A program made the translations under genes and the position numbers. From Rhizobium sp. AC27/96 (GTDB taxonomy: Bacteria; Pseudomonadota; Alphaproteobacteria; Rhizobiales; Rhizobiaceae): a stretch of DNA of 64,000 bases. Shown here piece after piece: positions 33,794-43,900 of this stretch; the first letter of the stretch is position 1; the number at the start of each line of letters is the position of its first letter. The DNA is taken from the NCBI RefSeq assembly GCF_001692325.1, contig NZ_LXKN01000019.1, positions 1-64,000 of the forward strand, read 5' to 3'. A model generated the notes under the pieces. It searched no databases. It had not been told where the DNA came from and saw only the letters and a program-made list of their open reading frames with translations.

Positions 33794-34702
33794 ATGATTG
33801 GTTATCTGATCCTCGTTCACCGCTACGCTGACCAATTCAAGCGCCTGTTCAGGGCGATCTATAACGATCAAAACCATTATGTTGTGCATGTCGACAAAAA
33901 CTCAGGAACCGATCTCGAAAACGAAATCCGAGACTTTCTGCTTCCTTATTCAAACGCGGATATGATCAGAAGCGAAAAGGCCATCTGGGGTGGCTATAGT
34001 CTGGTAAACGCAGAGCTGCGCGGCATGGAACGCCTACTGGAAATGGGGGATTGGAGCCACTTCATCAACCTCAGCGGCCAAGATTTTCCGCTGAAGCCTC
34101 AAAAACAGATTATGGAGTATCTCAATGCCAACCTTGATCGCGAATTCATCAAGGTACTCGACCAGGATCAGTATCGCCCGGATACGATGCACCGCGTTAC
34201 CGAGTATGTGGTCGAATTGGACGAAAGCATACAGCGCACTGCGCGTTCAAGGCCGTTTCTGAGCGACGCCACGCCCTATATCGGCAATCAGTGGATGATC
34301 GTCACCAGGGCTTTCTGCGAGTTCGTGTGCCGGGAACCGAGCGTGGACCGCTACAAGGCATTCTACGAGAACACGCTGATCGCCGACGAGGGGTTCTTCC
34401 AGACAGTGATGATGAACTGCGCGATTGAAAGCGAGATCATCAATGATGATTTGCGGATGATCGACTGGATTTCCGATGGCGACATCAAGCTGCGCCCCAG
34501 GACCTATCAGCGCGCAGACGCTGCTGACCTCAAAGGAAGCTCCAACCTCTTCGCCCGAAAATTCGACCAGACGGTTGACGGCGAGATCCTCGCGATCCTT
34601 GAACGGCATCTTGCCAAACAGGCGGTCGCGAATGTTGACAGGTTGCGCGCTATGCCGGTCGATCCTGCATTCGCCTTCCCCCTGGAGGGAAGCGCAGCGT
34701 GA
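33794..34702 (+). CDS. Core-2/I-branching-type glycosyltransferase (GT14)
   Basis: 302-residue enzyme of the GT14 family (beta-1,6-N-acetylglucosaminyltransferase type). The N-terminus IGYLILVHRYADQFKRLFRA and YVVHVDKNS match the first GT14 strand and helix; FINLSGQDFPLKPQKQIMEY and IGNQWMIVTRAFCEFVCREP are the strongest family signatures; TLIADEGFFQTVMMN carries the catalytic-region acid. The start at 33794 begins the domain immediately; a 12-residue extension upstream is optional. The acceptor sugar is unknown; bacterial members act on surface polysaccharides. It is followed after one base by a small gene. Confidence 0.88.
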   Translation: MIGYLILVHRYADQFKRLFRAIYNDQNHYVVHVDKNSGTDLENEIRDFLLPYSNADMIRSEKAIWGGYSLVNAELRGMERLLEMGDWSHFINLSGQDFPLKPQKQIMEYLNANLDREFIKVLDQDQYRPDTMHRVTEYVVELDESIQRTARSRPFLSDATPYIGNQWMIVTRAFCEFVCREPSVDRYKAFYENTLIADEGFFQTVMMNCAIESEIINDDLRMIDWISDGDIKLRPRTYQRADAADLKGSSNLFARKFDQTVDGEILAILERHLAKQAVANVDRLRAMPVDPAFAFPLEGSAA

Positions 34703-34703
34703 G

Positions 34704-34979
34704 ATGACGGGCCTTATGTTGATATTGAACAAACCACGGCAGGCCGGACCTTATTCCGACAGAGATATAGGCTGTCAGGAAGCCCTCGAACAGGCCTTTC
34801 TCGATCTGGCCAAGGGGCTGACGCCGGATAGTATCGTGGATACGGCTGGCGGCAAGCTTTCTCCTGTGCTGATGGCCCTTGCACAACGTGCCAAAGCTGT
34901 GGGCTGGACCTCGGAAGAGGCGGAAGTTGCCATCAGCGAGTTGGCGCAAAATCTTCTGGACGACATGTCGTCGATGTAA
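34704..34979 (+). CDS. Small protein of unknown function
   Basis: 91-residue predicted protein beginning MTGLMLILNKPRQAGPYSDR, with helices DIGCQEALEQAFLDLAKGLT and AVGWTSEEAEVAISELAQNL. It starts one base after the glycosyltransferase stop, so it is probably translated with it. No domain recognised; the helical, acidic make-up suits a small binding or regulatory protein. There is no well-spaced ribosome site, consistent with coupling. The longer open frame starting inside the glycosyltransferase gene is not used. Confidence 0.55.
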   Translation: MTGLMLILNKPRQAGPYSDRDIGCQEALEQAFLDLAKGLTPDSIVDTAGGKLSPVLMALAQRAKAVGWTSEEAEVAISELAQNLLDDMSSM

Positions 34980-35259
34980 AACGGGCAAAGGCTCACCCGG
35001 CCGGATGGTTCAATATTTGGCGTTGGACTGGCCTGCTGTTATGTGAGCAGGTCCTGTAGAGCATCTGGTCTCTCGTCGTTTCGAAGACAGGAGTTTTCGC
35101 GACCAATCAGGTCAGATAGCGAGTTGGCGCGCTTGGAACGTGACAACGCTTTTCGATGAAATGGCCGCCGCTTTATGGTCACTCGCTGGCCGGAGTAACT
35201 GAAATGCGCGAGGCGACGTGCGTTGCTGCCGATCCCGGCCCACTCATTTGGAGAGATAT
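34980..35259. other. Interval without a recognised gene
   Basis: I find no gene, strong promoter or repeat here. The right end contains the ribosome site (GGAGAG) of the broken DUF1488 gene that follows. Confidence 0.4.
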
Positions 35260-35525
35260 ATGACCCTTAAATATGACTCTAGATTTCCAAACAAAGCCGG
35301 AGTTTCGACGACGTGAAACGGACGGTGCGCTTTCACGACTATGACGGCATGTTCGAGGTGCGTTTCCTGATCGAGTCCACCGCTTTACTGAAAGAGGCGA
35401 ATGGTGGTGATGTAGAAGCGGATTATCTCGACAGGTCTCGCCTGAAAATTCAGATGGCGGCGCTCAGGGTCTATTAGCGCTATCGCCGATCAGCTTACAC
35501 ATTCACGGCCAGCGAGCTCGAATGA
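35260..35525 (+). pseudogene. Broken DUF1488 gene (frameshift plus nonsense)
   Basis: GGAGAG precedes an ATG at 35260 and the frame reads MTLKYDSRFPNKAG, then hits a stop at about 35314. One reading frame over, from 35304, the sequence continues FDDVKRTVRFHDYDGMFEVR, the conserved core of DUF1488, to a TAG at 35475-35477. After that stop the same frame goes on RYRRSAYTFTASELE to a TGA at 35523-35525, which is where DUF1488 proteins normally end. So a one-base loss near 35300 and a nonsense codon have broken a gene of about 88 codons. DUF1488 proteins are small rhizobial proteins of unknown function. Sequencing error could explain one lesion but less easily both. Confidence 0.65.
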
Positions 35526-35598
35526 CGGTGTCCACCTCCCGCTCTGCGCTGGCATTTCCAACCAATAACCCGTTTCAGGGCCTTAAGGAAAATTCATT

Positions 35599-35802
35599 AT
35601 GATCGAGTTCGAACCCGCACAGCCCCGTTTGGACGGACCGCGAGCCGCCGTTTACGAGTTCGCCAAGAAATACCGATTGAGCGACAAGGAAGCTGAACGG
35701 ATTTTCCTCAAGCTGGGTCCCTCGGCGACGCAGGAGGCTATGCTTGCGGAGGCGCGGCTTCCTTCGCCGGAATTCAAGGCCGGTACGAACAAGCAATCAT
35801 GA
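35599..35802 (+). CDS. Small protein of unknown function
   Basis: 67-residue predicted protein with AAGGA 9-10 bases before its ATG. The middle (RAAVYEFAKKYRLSDKEAER) reads as a short helical HTH-like unit and the next helix is SATQEAMLAEAR; both ends are polar. The layout is reminiscent of the small DUF3606-type rhizobial proteins but I cannot assign it. Its stop overlaps the next gene by 4 bases, so the two form an operon. Confidence 0.65.
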   Translation: MIEFEPAQPRLDGPRAAVYEFAKKYRLSDKEAERIFLKLGPSATQEAMLAEARLPSPEFKAGTNKQS

Positions 35803-36368
35803 AGTCCCCCGTGCAGGAAGGCTTGGTTTTGAAGCACATTTCCGATGGTTCGCACACTGCTGAATTGCCTGTTACAAGCTTCTCCATCAAACCAGCCGAG
35901 AGCATTTCGATGAACCTGAGCGCACGCATTGCAGCGACGGTCAGAGAAGCTCGGGCTCAACGAGAGCTCGAACAGCAACAGGCGTCCGAACGAGCAAACG
36001 CTGAGCGTCGAGAAATACAGCAAAAGGCAAAGAACGCCTTGCTGTCGCTTTTGGCGGATGACGTCATTGATTTCATCATCGGTAAGCACGCCGCTTTGGG
36101 TGAACTTGATCTCGGAACGATAAAGATCACGAGGAGCGGTGTCGAGCTCATCAGAGGCGGCGGAGCCGGGGCATCCCATATGGCCGGCGACAGGCTCGAT
36201 ATCAAATTTGACGGCGCCATTTTGCAGGCCGGCCAGCAATTGAAATCCCTTGAGTTTCAGAATCGCGTGCTGGAACTTCAGGCCCAGGGCATAAAGATCG
36301 ACGGCGCTTACGACGCCTCATCCCAGGGCATCTTGATCACCTTCGACTATCAAGGCGCTCTATACTGA
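35799..36368 (+). CDS. Unknown protein with coiled-coil segment
   Basis: 189-residue predicted protein. Residues about 40-75 form a charged coiled coil (VREARAQRELEQQQASERAN), followed by KNALLSLLADDVIDFIIGKH and a beta-rich C-terminal half with repeated IKI/LDI strands (KITRSGVELIRGGGAGASHM, then DRLDIKFDGAILQAGQQL). No family recognised. The ATG overlaps the upstream stop (ATGA), so it is co-translated with the small gene before it. It converges on the integrase gene, with 14 bases between the stops. Confidence 0.65.
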   Translation: MKSPVQEGLVLKHISDGSHTAELPVTSFSIKPAESISMNLSARIAATVREARAQRELEQQQASERANAERREIQQKAKNALLSLLADDVIDFIIGKHAALGELDLGTIKITRSGVELIRGGGAGASHMAGDRLDIKFDGAILQAGQQLKSLEFQNRVLELQAQGIKIDGAYDASSQGILITFDYQGALY

Positions 36369-36382
36369 GCCAGGGCGAAGGG

Positions 36383-37534
36383 TCACGGGAGCAGGCGTGC
36401 CGCCCGACCTGTTCGGCGTGTTGCGCTATTATAATAGTTTGAGGCTTGCTGCACCGACCGATGGCAAGATTGCTCCATCGCTTCGGGGAGGGGGATACCG
36501 CGGTTAGCCGCTTCGGTTAAATAACCAGACCGCAATCCATGCGCGGAAAACTCCCTAGGCTCCAATCCTGCCATCTCCACCCGCTGCTTGATGATCGCAT
36601 TGACCGACTGCGGATCGAGCGCCCGCTTTGAAACCGTCCCCCAACGCCCGATCCCCCGAAATACGCTGCCCTTGTCGATCTTGGCAGCCGCCAGCCAGTC
36701 ATGCAGCGCCTCCACCGGCCGGCCGGTCAGATAGACGACCTCGTCCTCTTCGCCCGTCGTGATCTTGGTGCGGCCGAGGTGTATGGCGAGAGAGGGGAGG
36801 GGAGGTCCACCCTGGACATCGATCGGCGGCTCGACGCTCAATTGCTCGCGTCGCAGGCCGGCCACCTCGCTGCGCCTGCGGCCTCCAGAGGCGAAGGCGA
36901 CCATCAGGATCGCCCGGTCGCGCAGATCGCGCAGACTATCGGTGGCGCAGGTCGCCAGCAGTTTGGCCAGCACGTCGCCGGTGATTGCCTTGGCACTCTT
37001 GCGACGACGTGTCCGCGGGACGGCGCGCACCGCGAGGCGGATAGCCGACTTGAGGGCAGGGGAGGCGAAGGTTCCGTCAAGGCCGCGCCATTTCGTCAGT
37101 GTCGACCAGTTCGCCAGCCGCCGGCGCACCGTCGCCGGCGCATGTGGACCGATAGATTTGAGAAATCCCTGCTGGCGGAGGCTATCGTCGACGTCGGCTG
37201 GCATGCCGTGATCCGGATCCATCTCTCGGCGCTGCGGATCCCAGAGATGATGGGCGACGAATTTTAGCAGTAGCGCCTCGGGCGCAGGCCAGAGCAGGGA
37301 TTGTCCGGTCGCCGCCATGCCCCAGGCTTCGAGATAGGCAAGATCCGAGGTCAGCGCCCTGAGCGTGTTGTCACCCATGCCCTGGTTGACGAGATGGCGA
37401 AGCGTTTCGATGTCCTGGTCGGTCAAGAGCTCGGCAAGCTCGTCGCGACGCTCGATCGGCAACACGGCGGCGATGGTGTCGAGTTCTTCGGCGCGGCGTT
37501 CGACGGCGGTCAGTGATGTCTTGGCTTTGGCCAC
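36383..37534 (-). CDS. Tyrosine recombinase / site-specific integrase
   Basis: 383-residue phage-type integrase with an N-terminal SAM-like core-binding domain (about 30-160) and a C-terminal catalytic domain. Expected catalytic residues are all found: Arg220 (RRSE), Lys257 (GRTKIT), His332 and Arg335 (HGLR), His358 (CHRS) and Tyr367 (ASNYY). The size and the lack of an excisionase nearby suit a plasmid resolvase or an element integrase. A dif-like dyad lies 88 bases upstream of its start (37622-37644), a likely substrate. It also stands at the left border of the defence genes. Confidence 0.93.
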   Translation of the reverse strand: MAKAKTSLTAVERRAEELDTIAAVLPIERRDELAELLTDQDIETLRHLVNQGMGDNTLRALTSDLAYLEAWGMAATGQSLLWPAPEALLLKFVAHHLWDPQRREMDPDHGMPADVDDSLRQQGFLKSIGPHAPATVRRRLANWSTLTKWRGLDGTFASPALKSAIRLAVRAVPRTRRRKSAKAITGDVLAKLLATCATDSLRDLRDRAILMVAFASGGRRRSEVAGLRREQLSVEPPIDVQGGPPLPSLAIHLGRTKITTGEEDEVVYLTGRPVEALHDWLAAAKIDKGSVFRGIGRWGTVSKRALDPQSVNAIIKQRVEMAGLEPREFSAHGLRSGYLTEAANRGIPLPEAMEQSCHRSVQQASNYYNSATRRTGRAARLLP

Positions 37535-37621
37535 GGGCGCTCCAAAAGGCGGGTTTTAGCGGCCGCTGGGACCGTGATCTGCTACGATTCTTTCCGATTT
37601 GCGCCGCCAAATCAATCTACC

Positions 37622-37644
37622 ATCGATAAGGGTTACTTATCGAT
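37622..37644. other. Dif-like recombination core upstream of the integrase
   Basis: ATCGATAA (37622-37629) and TTATCGAT (37637-37644) are perfect inverted 8-bp arms around the 7-base spacer GGGTTAC. Tyrosine recombinases act on exactly this format: two inverted arms with a 6-8 base crossover region. Its position just upstream of the integrase start supports it as a crossover site, for multimer resolution or as an attachment site, and perhaps an autoregulatory site. The remaining bases to 37914 contain no gene I can support. Confidence 0.6.
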
Positions 37645-37914
37645 AGTGATGGGCACAGCGAAACGCCGTCCGAGCAACGGAAACAACGACGGAATTTACT
37701 TCGCCATAGAAAAAGAAAGGCAATAATTCATATGGTTAATGCTTTGAAAATCCGGAAAGTTCGAGTGGGTTCCGAAGTAAGTCGGGCAGATTTAGTGGCG
37801 GTACCGTTCCATTCGGCAAAAGCGATGGCGCAACCAAGCTGAAGCAGCCGCGGGTGACCTGACCGACCAGCGATATACCTCAGCCGCTGCTCTTGGGTTT
37901 TCTGAGGATCCTGC

Positions 37915-40900
37915 CTATTGCGAATTACCATGATCTCTCTGCCGAAACAGGTCACACCGCTTTGCGATCTCGGCGTCAAGTCCCTCGATTTCTTCTGGAT
38001 CACAGGTTTTGCGTCTGGTGTCGAGGTCGGCGATCTCGTGGAGTATCCACCGTCCGAGTGTGTCGACACTTCTTTCAAGTCCTGCTTTGCGAACAAGCAC
38101 GCGTCCAAGATCGCGTGGGGCACGCGTTACGCTTGTGAGCGATCCTCGCTTGTCCAACAGATAGAGCAACCATCGCGTATCATCATTTTCAGAATCGTGA
38201 TTGTCGCTTCGGCGCGAAATCTCAACTGATAGGATGAGGCTTTTGTCGGCTTGATCGAGCAGAGCACCGAGGGCAGCGCGGCTCGACGTTGCGCGCCAAC
38301 CAGAACCACTCGCGGAGCCTTCGCCTGCCCACTGGATAATTCTGACTATCTCGCCGTCACCAGGGATCTCCCAAGTCCCGCGTTGATAGTTAAAAGTCAG
38401 AAGCTCGGGCCTCGCCACGCCGACCGGCTTGATCGGTATGTTACCCACAGTTCCGCGGCGCTCGTCGAACTGATCTGCTTGCGGCTCCTCGTTCGATATT
38501 TCCAGCCAAGTTTTAAGCTCAAATCCGGGAGCGTGAATTTCGTGGTGATAACGGCCTTCCGGCAATGCAAAATCCATGTGGTTTCTTGTATTTACCAGTG
38601 CTTGCGCAAGCGAGCGCGCCGTCTTCGGGGTGACAAACGCTGAATGAATGTTAACATCCTGAACCGCATCCCCCCAACGAAGCCTGAAGTCAGCGGCGAC
38701 CACGATATCGTTGCTCGTGGCGACTTCGCTGTCGAAGACGTCAGGCGGGAGATGGCGCCGCCATTGAGTGTTTTCAGTGATGCGGTCGCTCGATGCAAAT
38801 AGCTGCTTGGGCGCGCCTTCGGGCGCCTGACCCCAAAACCTGGGCTCCAAAGGGGGTGGGTTTCGCAGATCACTGAGCCAGTAGGGCGCAACCGTCGGCA
38901 AATTCTCACTCAGCCATTCATTGAAAGCGCTAGCCTGGACATTTGCAGCAAGTGGTACCTCGCTGATCAACTCACCCATGACGCACATCATCGCATGCCA
39001 TTCTAGATAATAGCTGAGGCGTTGAATGGTTGGGCGCGCACCGTGTCGTCGGGATGTTGACTCGTAATCCGCTCCCTGAAGCCGACGCAAGCGAGGCTCG
39101 TTGACCCAGTGCGTTGTGGTCTCACCATATCCCCACTTGTCATGAAGCCAGTGCTCAAGGCGATCAAGAAAGCGATCCATTGGCATGTCGAACAGGCGCG
39201 CGGCTGGTCCATACCAATAGGGGATCGCGTCAGTCGTGTCGAAACTGTATTTGCGCTTCTTTCTTCCCGCCTCCGACCCTTCATCGTTGCGCTGATCGAT
39301 AGATCCTTTGGCACCTTGGCGGGACCAATGGCTACGGTTGAGCTGCTGAATAAAGGTTCGATCTTCCTCGGTGAATTGTCCGAGCCCCGCAGCATCGATC
39401 GCCAACAATGTCGAACGACCGAGCTCCCGCAAGACCACGTGGGGCTCGCGGCGTATGAGAGTGAGAATCGATGCGACATGCGGCTCGATAGCGCGAATAT
39501 TGTCGACAGTTGCCCGCTGAAAAACCGTCATGAGTTGTTCAAGGGCCGCGTAGCGGTAGAAATGAGGGCCGGCAAACACCGACTCATGATTTGCGACCAA
39601 GCAGGTCGCGAGCTTTTCCCATGCGGGATCTTGCGCGCGCAGCAACGCAAGAGCGGCATGGGACGCGCGCCAAGCTATTCGCCGATCCATATCCCCCATT
39701 GCCGTAAATAGGATCCTCGCGACGCTTTCGGACACATCCTGCGGCGGTTCCAAACCTGCAAGGCGCACAAGCGGAGGGTGAGATGTTCGAGCCTCGATCC
39801 TGGATAACAGTGAATCAAGAAGGCCGACCCGATCCTGAGCGGGTGTCCGGGCTGCGATCAGTCCGGTGAGCGTGTATAGAAGCTCGGCGGAAATTCTTTC
39901 GCCCTGCCGCTCGATACCCTCAAGGAGGATGTCAGCCTGGGCAATAGGACCGAGACCGGTTGCCCCTAATGCGGCCTCAATGACCTCCGGATCGTCGTAA
40001 TTCCAGCGGAACAAATGACTTAACGCACCAGCAATATACGATGGAAATTGCTCCCGCATCCACGTTGTCACCGGCGGATAGGCCGACCAGGATTTCAGGA
40101 TATCCGGTATCGCCTTCCCCAGTTCTCCGTCACCATTTCCAAGCTCTTTTGCTATCGTGAGAAATGGCACGCGAAGCGCGATGCTACCCAATCGCTGTGC
40201 GGCTTGCAAAAGCCAATCCGCACGAAGTACCCTGTCGCTGGTTTGCAGTTCTAACGCCGTGCGTATCTCGCTCTCGGTCGTTAGAAGCGTGACCGCTTCT
40301 TCGCTCGATTCGTCCTCACCACCCTCGTCAAAAGCGTCCTGGCCGTTGCCTTTGCTTTCATCCCATGAACGAAGCACGTCCCTGTGCCCCTTCGCGGCCG
40401 TGAGCGACGCTCTTGCGTCAACCCCGGCGTGCTCCTCAAGTGTCTCGTAGGCGGTCAGGAATTCATCAATATCGCCGCTGCGCATATAATCCGATAAGGT
40501 CGGTCCCAAGAGCCACTCGGGCAGCGAGGTGTCTTCGCCGACCGCCTTTTCGAGATCAACCAGACCCTCGGAGGCGAGCGTCGTCAGCGCCACGCGTTGG
40601 GCAAGCGACAATCCGCCGCGAGCGGCCGTGATGATGCTGGGGAGGCTTCGGCTGAACGGAATGATGTCCCCATCATGCCATTGCGCTGCCATCACCAAAG
40701 CCATCGACAAATCGGCGGCTGCTGCCCAGCCGACCACCCCGTCCCAAGGAAAATCTCCCCCAACTGCGAGAGATTCAGCGACCGCACCGGCCGCATCGCC
40801 GAGACGTGCCGTGGCAGCGGCTCGTTCACTCGGATTAATATCAAGTCCTGCCTCTGCACTGATGCCGGCAGCAGCCAGTGCACTTCGGGCTTCGAAGTCT

Positions 40901-43900
40901 ACATTGCCGGTCGCCTTCACTGCCTCGCCGAACAACCATTTTGCAAGCGCGGGATCGAGGGGCAATGCAATCTTTGCGCATCCATCGAACAGCTTGACGC
41001 GTTCGGATGCCGGCAGCGCATCCGCCTTGATTTCAGAGGCAAGACTAGTCAGCAATTCCAGCACAGCATCATGCGATTTTGGTAGCAACGCAAGCGCACT
41101 GGCCAGATTTTGGGCGCGCGGAATCTCATCCGCAGACCATGCGCGCAACGCTTTGCGCATGTTTGGAACCAGGCTGGCTACGTCGCCGCCCTCCATCGAT
41201 GCATGAATGAGATGATTTCGCATCAGCAAGGTCGCCGCATCGGGATCTCGGCGCGACGAGTGATCGTAGCTGCGCGAGACGTCGAGCGCTTTAGCGAGTG
41301 CCTCCCAGGAAGAAACCGGATCAGCTGTAACCGAGGCAAGGGTCACACGCGCCGCTTCCACAAATCTTGAAAATGCGGATACGGTTTCGGATCGTGTTTC
41401 ATTCCAATATTCTTCAGGCGACTTATCTCGAGATCGCGACGAACTGCGGTGAGTGCGAGGCGGCTCGTCTCGTCGGGGCGGTAGCCATTTTTCAACAGGA
41501 AGAACAGATCCAGCAATACGTTCGCGCAGCACATAGGCGCGCGCGTGGCGCGCCCCGGCTGAGCGGAGCCGGTATAAATGATGCGGTTCGCTCATCTCCG
41601 GCGGCGGTATCGCGCGGTCAAGAATTTGCGCCACAAGCGGCTTGAGGTCATCATGAATAATGGCGCGCTCGCAGACAAAGAGCAGCGCCTCATGCCAGGA
41701 CAATGGTGCTGAATGGAGCAAGCCATTTTCGATTGGCTTTTTGCTCCACCGCGCGCTTGTCGCCTTTGCCAGACGAGCAAAAGCGCCACGAATCACCGGG
41801 TTATCGATCCCGGCTCCAGCAAACAAGGCTGCCGCCATCAAGGGCGCCAGTCCGACTGCGGGCCAGGGACGGGCATCAATGGCGTCGAGCAATGCCTTGA
41901 GGTTTCGGCCAGCGCCGCGCGCCGCGAGCACCTCAAACACAGGCTGCAACACCGATTTGGGCGTCCAATCGAACAGGCGACCGAAAGCGTCTTGCTCGCC
42001 AAACAGTGCCGAATGCGTCTGGTACTCTGCCGCTATGTCCCTCGCACTGACTTTAAAGTGATTGCGGCGGTCATCTTGCCGCAATTCGCCAAGATGAGCG
42101 TGCCACCATCGCAGGTGCATTTTGGCTGTCTCAGGATGGGTCGAAGCAGCAAGGCTAGCCAGTTCAATCCTCAAACGGGCGCGTTTCGAGCGGTTAGCTT
42201 GGCCGACCATGACAAGACGATTTGCTTCGTCTTCGGCAAAGCGCAGCGAAAGATTGAGACTTCCAACGGTTAGGCTTTCCAACAGCTTCGTGCGTCGAAT
42301 AGCTTCTGCCGATGCGATCAGGAGCCGACATGCGTTGGTGATGTCGCCGGCGGTGCGGCAACAGCGGATCGCAAGCCCGAGCCGACGAGACCTGACGAAC
42401 TCGGCTTCAAGCGATGTCAGAGCTTCAGACGGCGTCTCATCTCTCGTCACAAGTGCATAAAGTGTCTCAAGACGATTGGCAGCAACTAGCACTTCGGCGA
42501 CACTGCTTGCGGCATAGCGATCCGTCAGTCGAGTTTCGAGTAGCAGATCAGCTGCAGCCGCCAGCAGCCCTTGACCATCGGCTTCGGGGCGCTCGACGAC
42601 GAAGGCCTCGAAGTCCTCATCATGGAAGGACCAGCCCTCTTTGCGTTCAATGATACCGCCGACATCGTTTGCGATATCGTTGATATCGGCGGATGACAGC
42701 CCCGCAAGCTGAGCAAGGACAGCCGCGGGTACAGGCCTTGGGAGCCGCGATAGTGCATCGAGAACGCGCCAGACTTTAGCCGGGTCGCCCAAGTGTATTC
42801 CGGCTTCGCGAACCCGCTGCTCGAACAAGGGGTTGATGCCCTCGGCTTTCGGCATCAGGCGCTCGATCGCCTCTGCCGCGCCGGTGCTTGGCAGGCCTTT
42901 GACCGCATAGACGATGCGGCGTGGATTGCCGCCTGTGAGGTTCTCGAACGTTTCGGCAAGATGCGTAGGCCATTCTGGCTGCCATGAGGCGACGAGCTGC
43001 CGCACTTCATCGACATCGAAGCTTGGAACTAGGAAATCTTCGTAAAGATGCCTCTCGCCAACGTCGTCGCGACGAGCTGTCCGGCACGTCAGCACGATCC
43101 GAACATTGTCGGGCCAAGCGGATGCCTGGCCCAGTTCATCCAGGAAGCAAGGCTCACGCCAGTGGCGCGCTCCTGTTCGTGCATTGTCGACTGCGTCGAA
43201 GCACAGCACGAGACGCGCGTCGGCGTTGCGCAGTTTGAGAAGACCTGCCGCCACGTTGACGCGATTGCGGAATGCTTCCAGTACGCCAATGCTGCCCTGG
43301 CGCCGTATCACCAGTGGTGTTCTGAGGCGCATCGCAAGCTCGTTTCCAAGTTGCGTAAATGCTTGCTCGGCGAGATGCCGTTTTTGATCGGACGCCAGGA
43401 ACAGGCCACCACCATAGCAATCGTAGACGAATGTCTCTGATCCCTCCGGCAGCACCGAAGACAGATCCCAAATAAGGCTTGTTTTCCCACAGCCTCCGCC
43501 GGCATGGACCCGCAGTGGTTTCGATTGCTGGGGCGTAAGCGCCTCTCCAAGGCGGTCAAGGATTGTACGATGCACATAAGGCTGCGTAGGTTCGATCTGC
43601 GATGGTGCGGGGAAAATCATCCCCTTGCTGCCGGCGCCCAGCCAGACCGACAGTACCTCCCTGGTGACCGCCGGGTCGTTGCGACTTTCCGGCAGCATGA
43701 GAGTGGCGACACGTCTTTGCAGGAGATTGGCGTCGTCGCGAGCATCGGCGTCTGCCATGCCCGCAAGGCGCTGAATGACCTCGCTTTCCATCACCAGTCG
43801 TGAGGCGGATCCAAAACTCTTCAAATCCCACGCCGTGAGGAAGATCATCACTTGCGCAGCGGTCAGGCCGAGCCCATTGGTGAGCTTGCGGATCAGCGCT

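Noticed and set aside
37732..37842. 36-codon plus-strand frame upstream of the STAND gene end
   Set aside because: Too short, without a clear ribosome site or similarity; cannot be supported.
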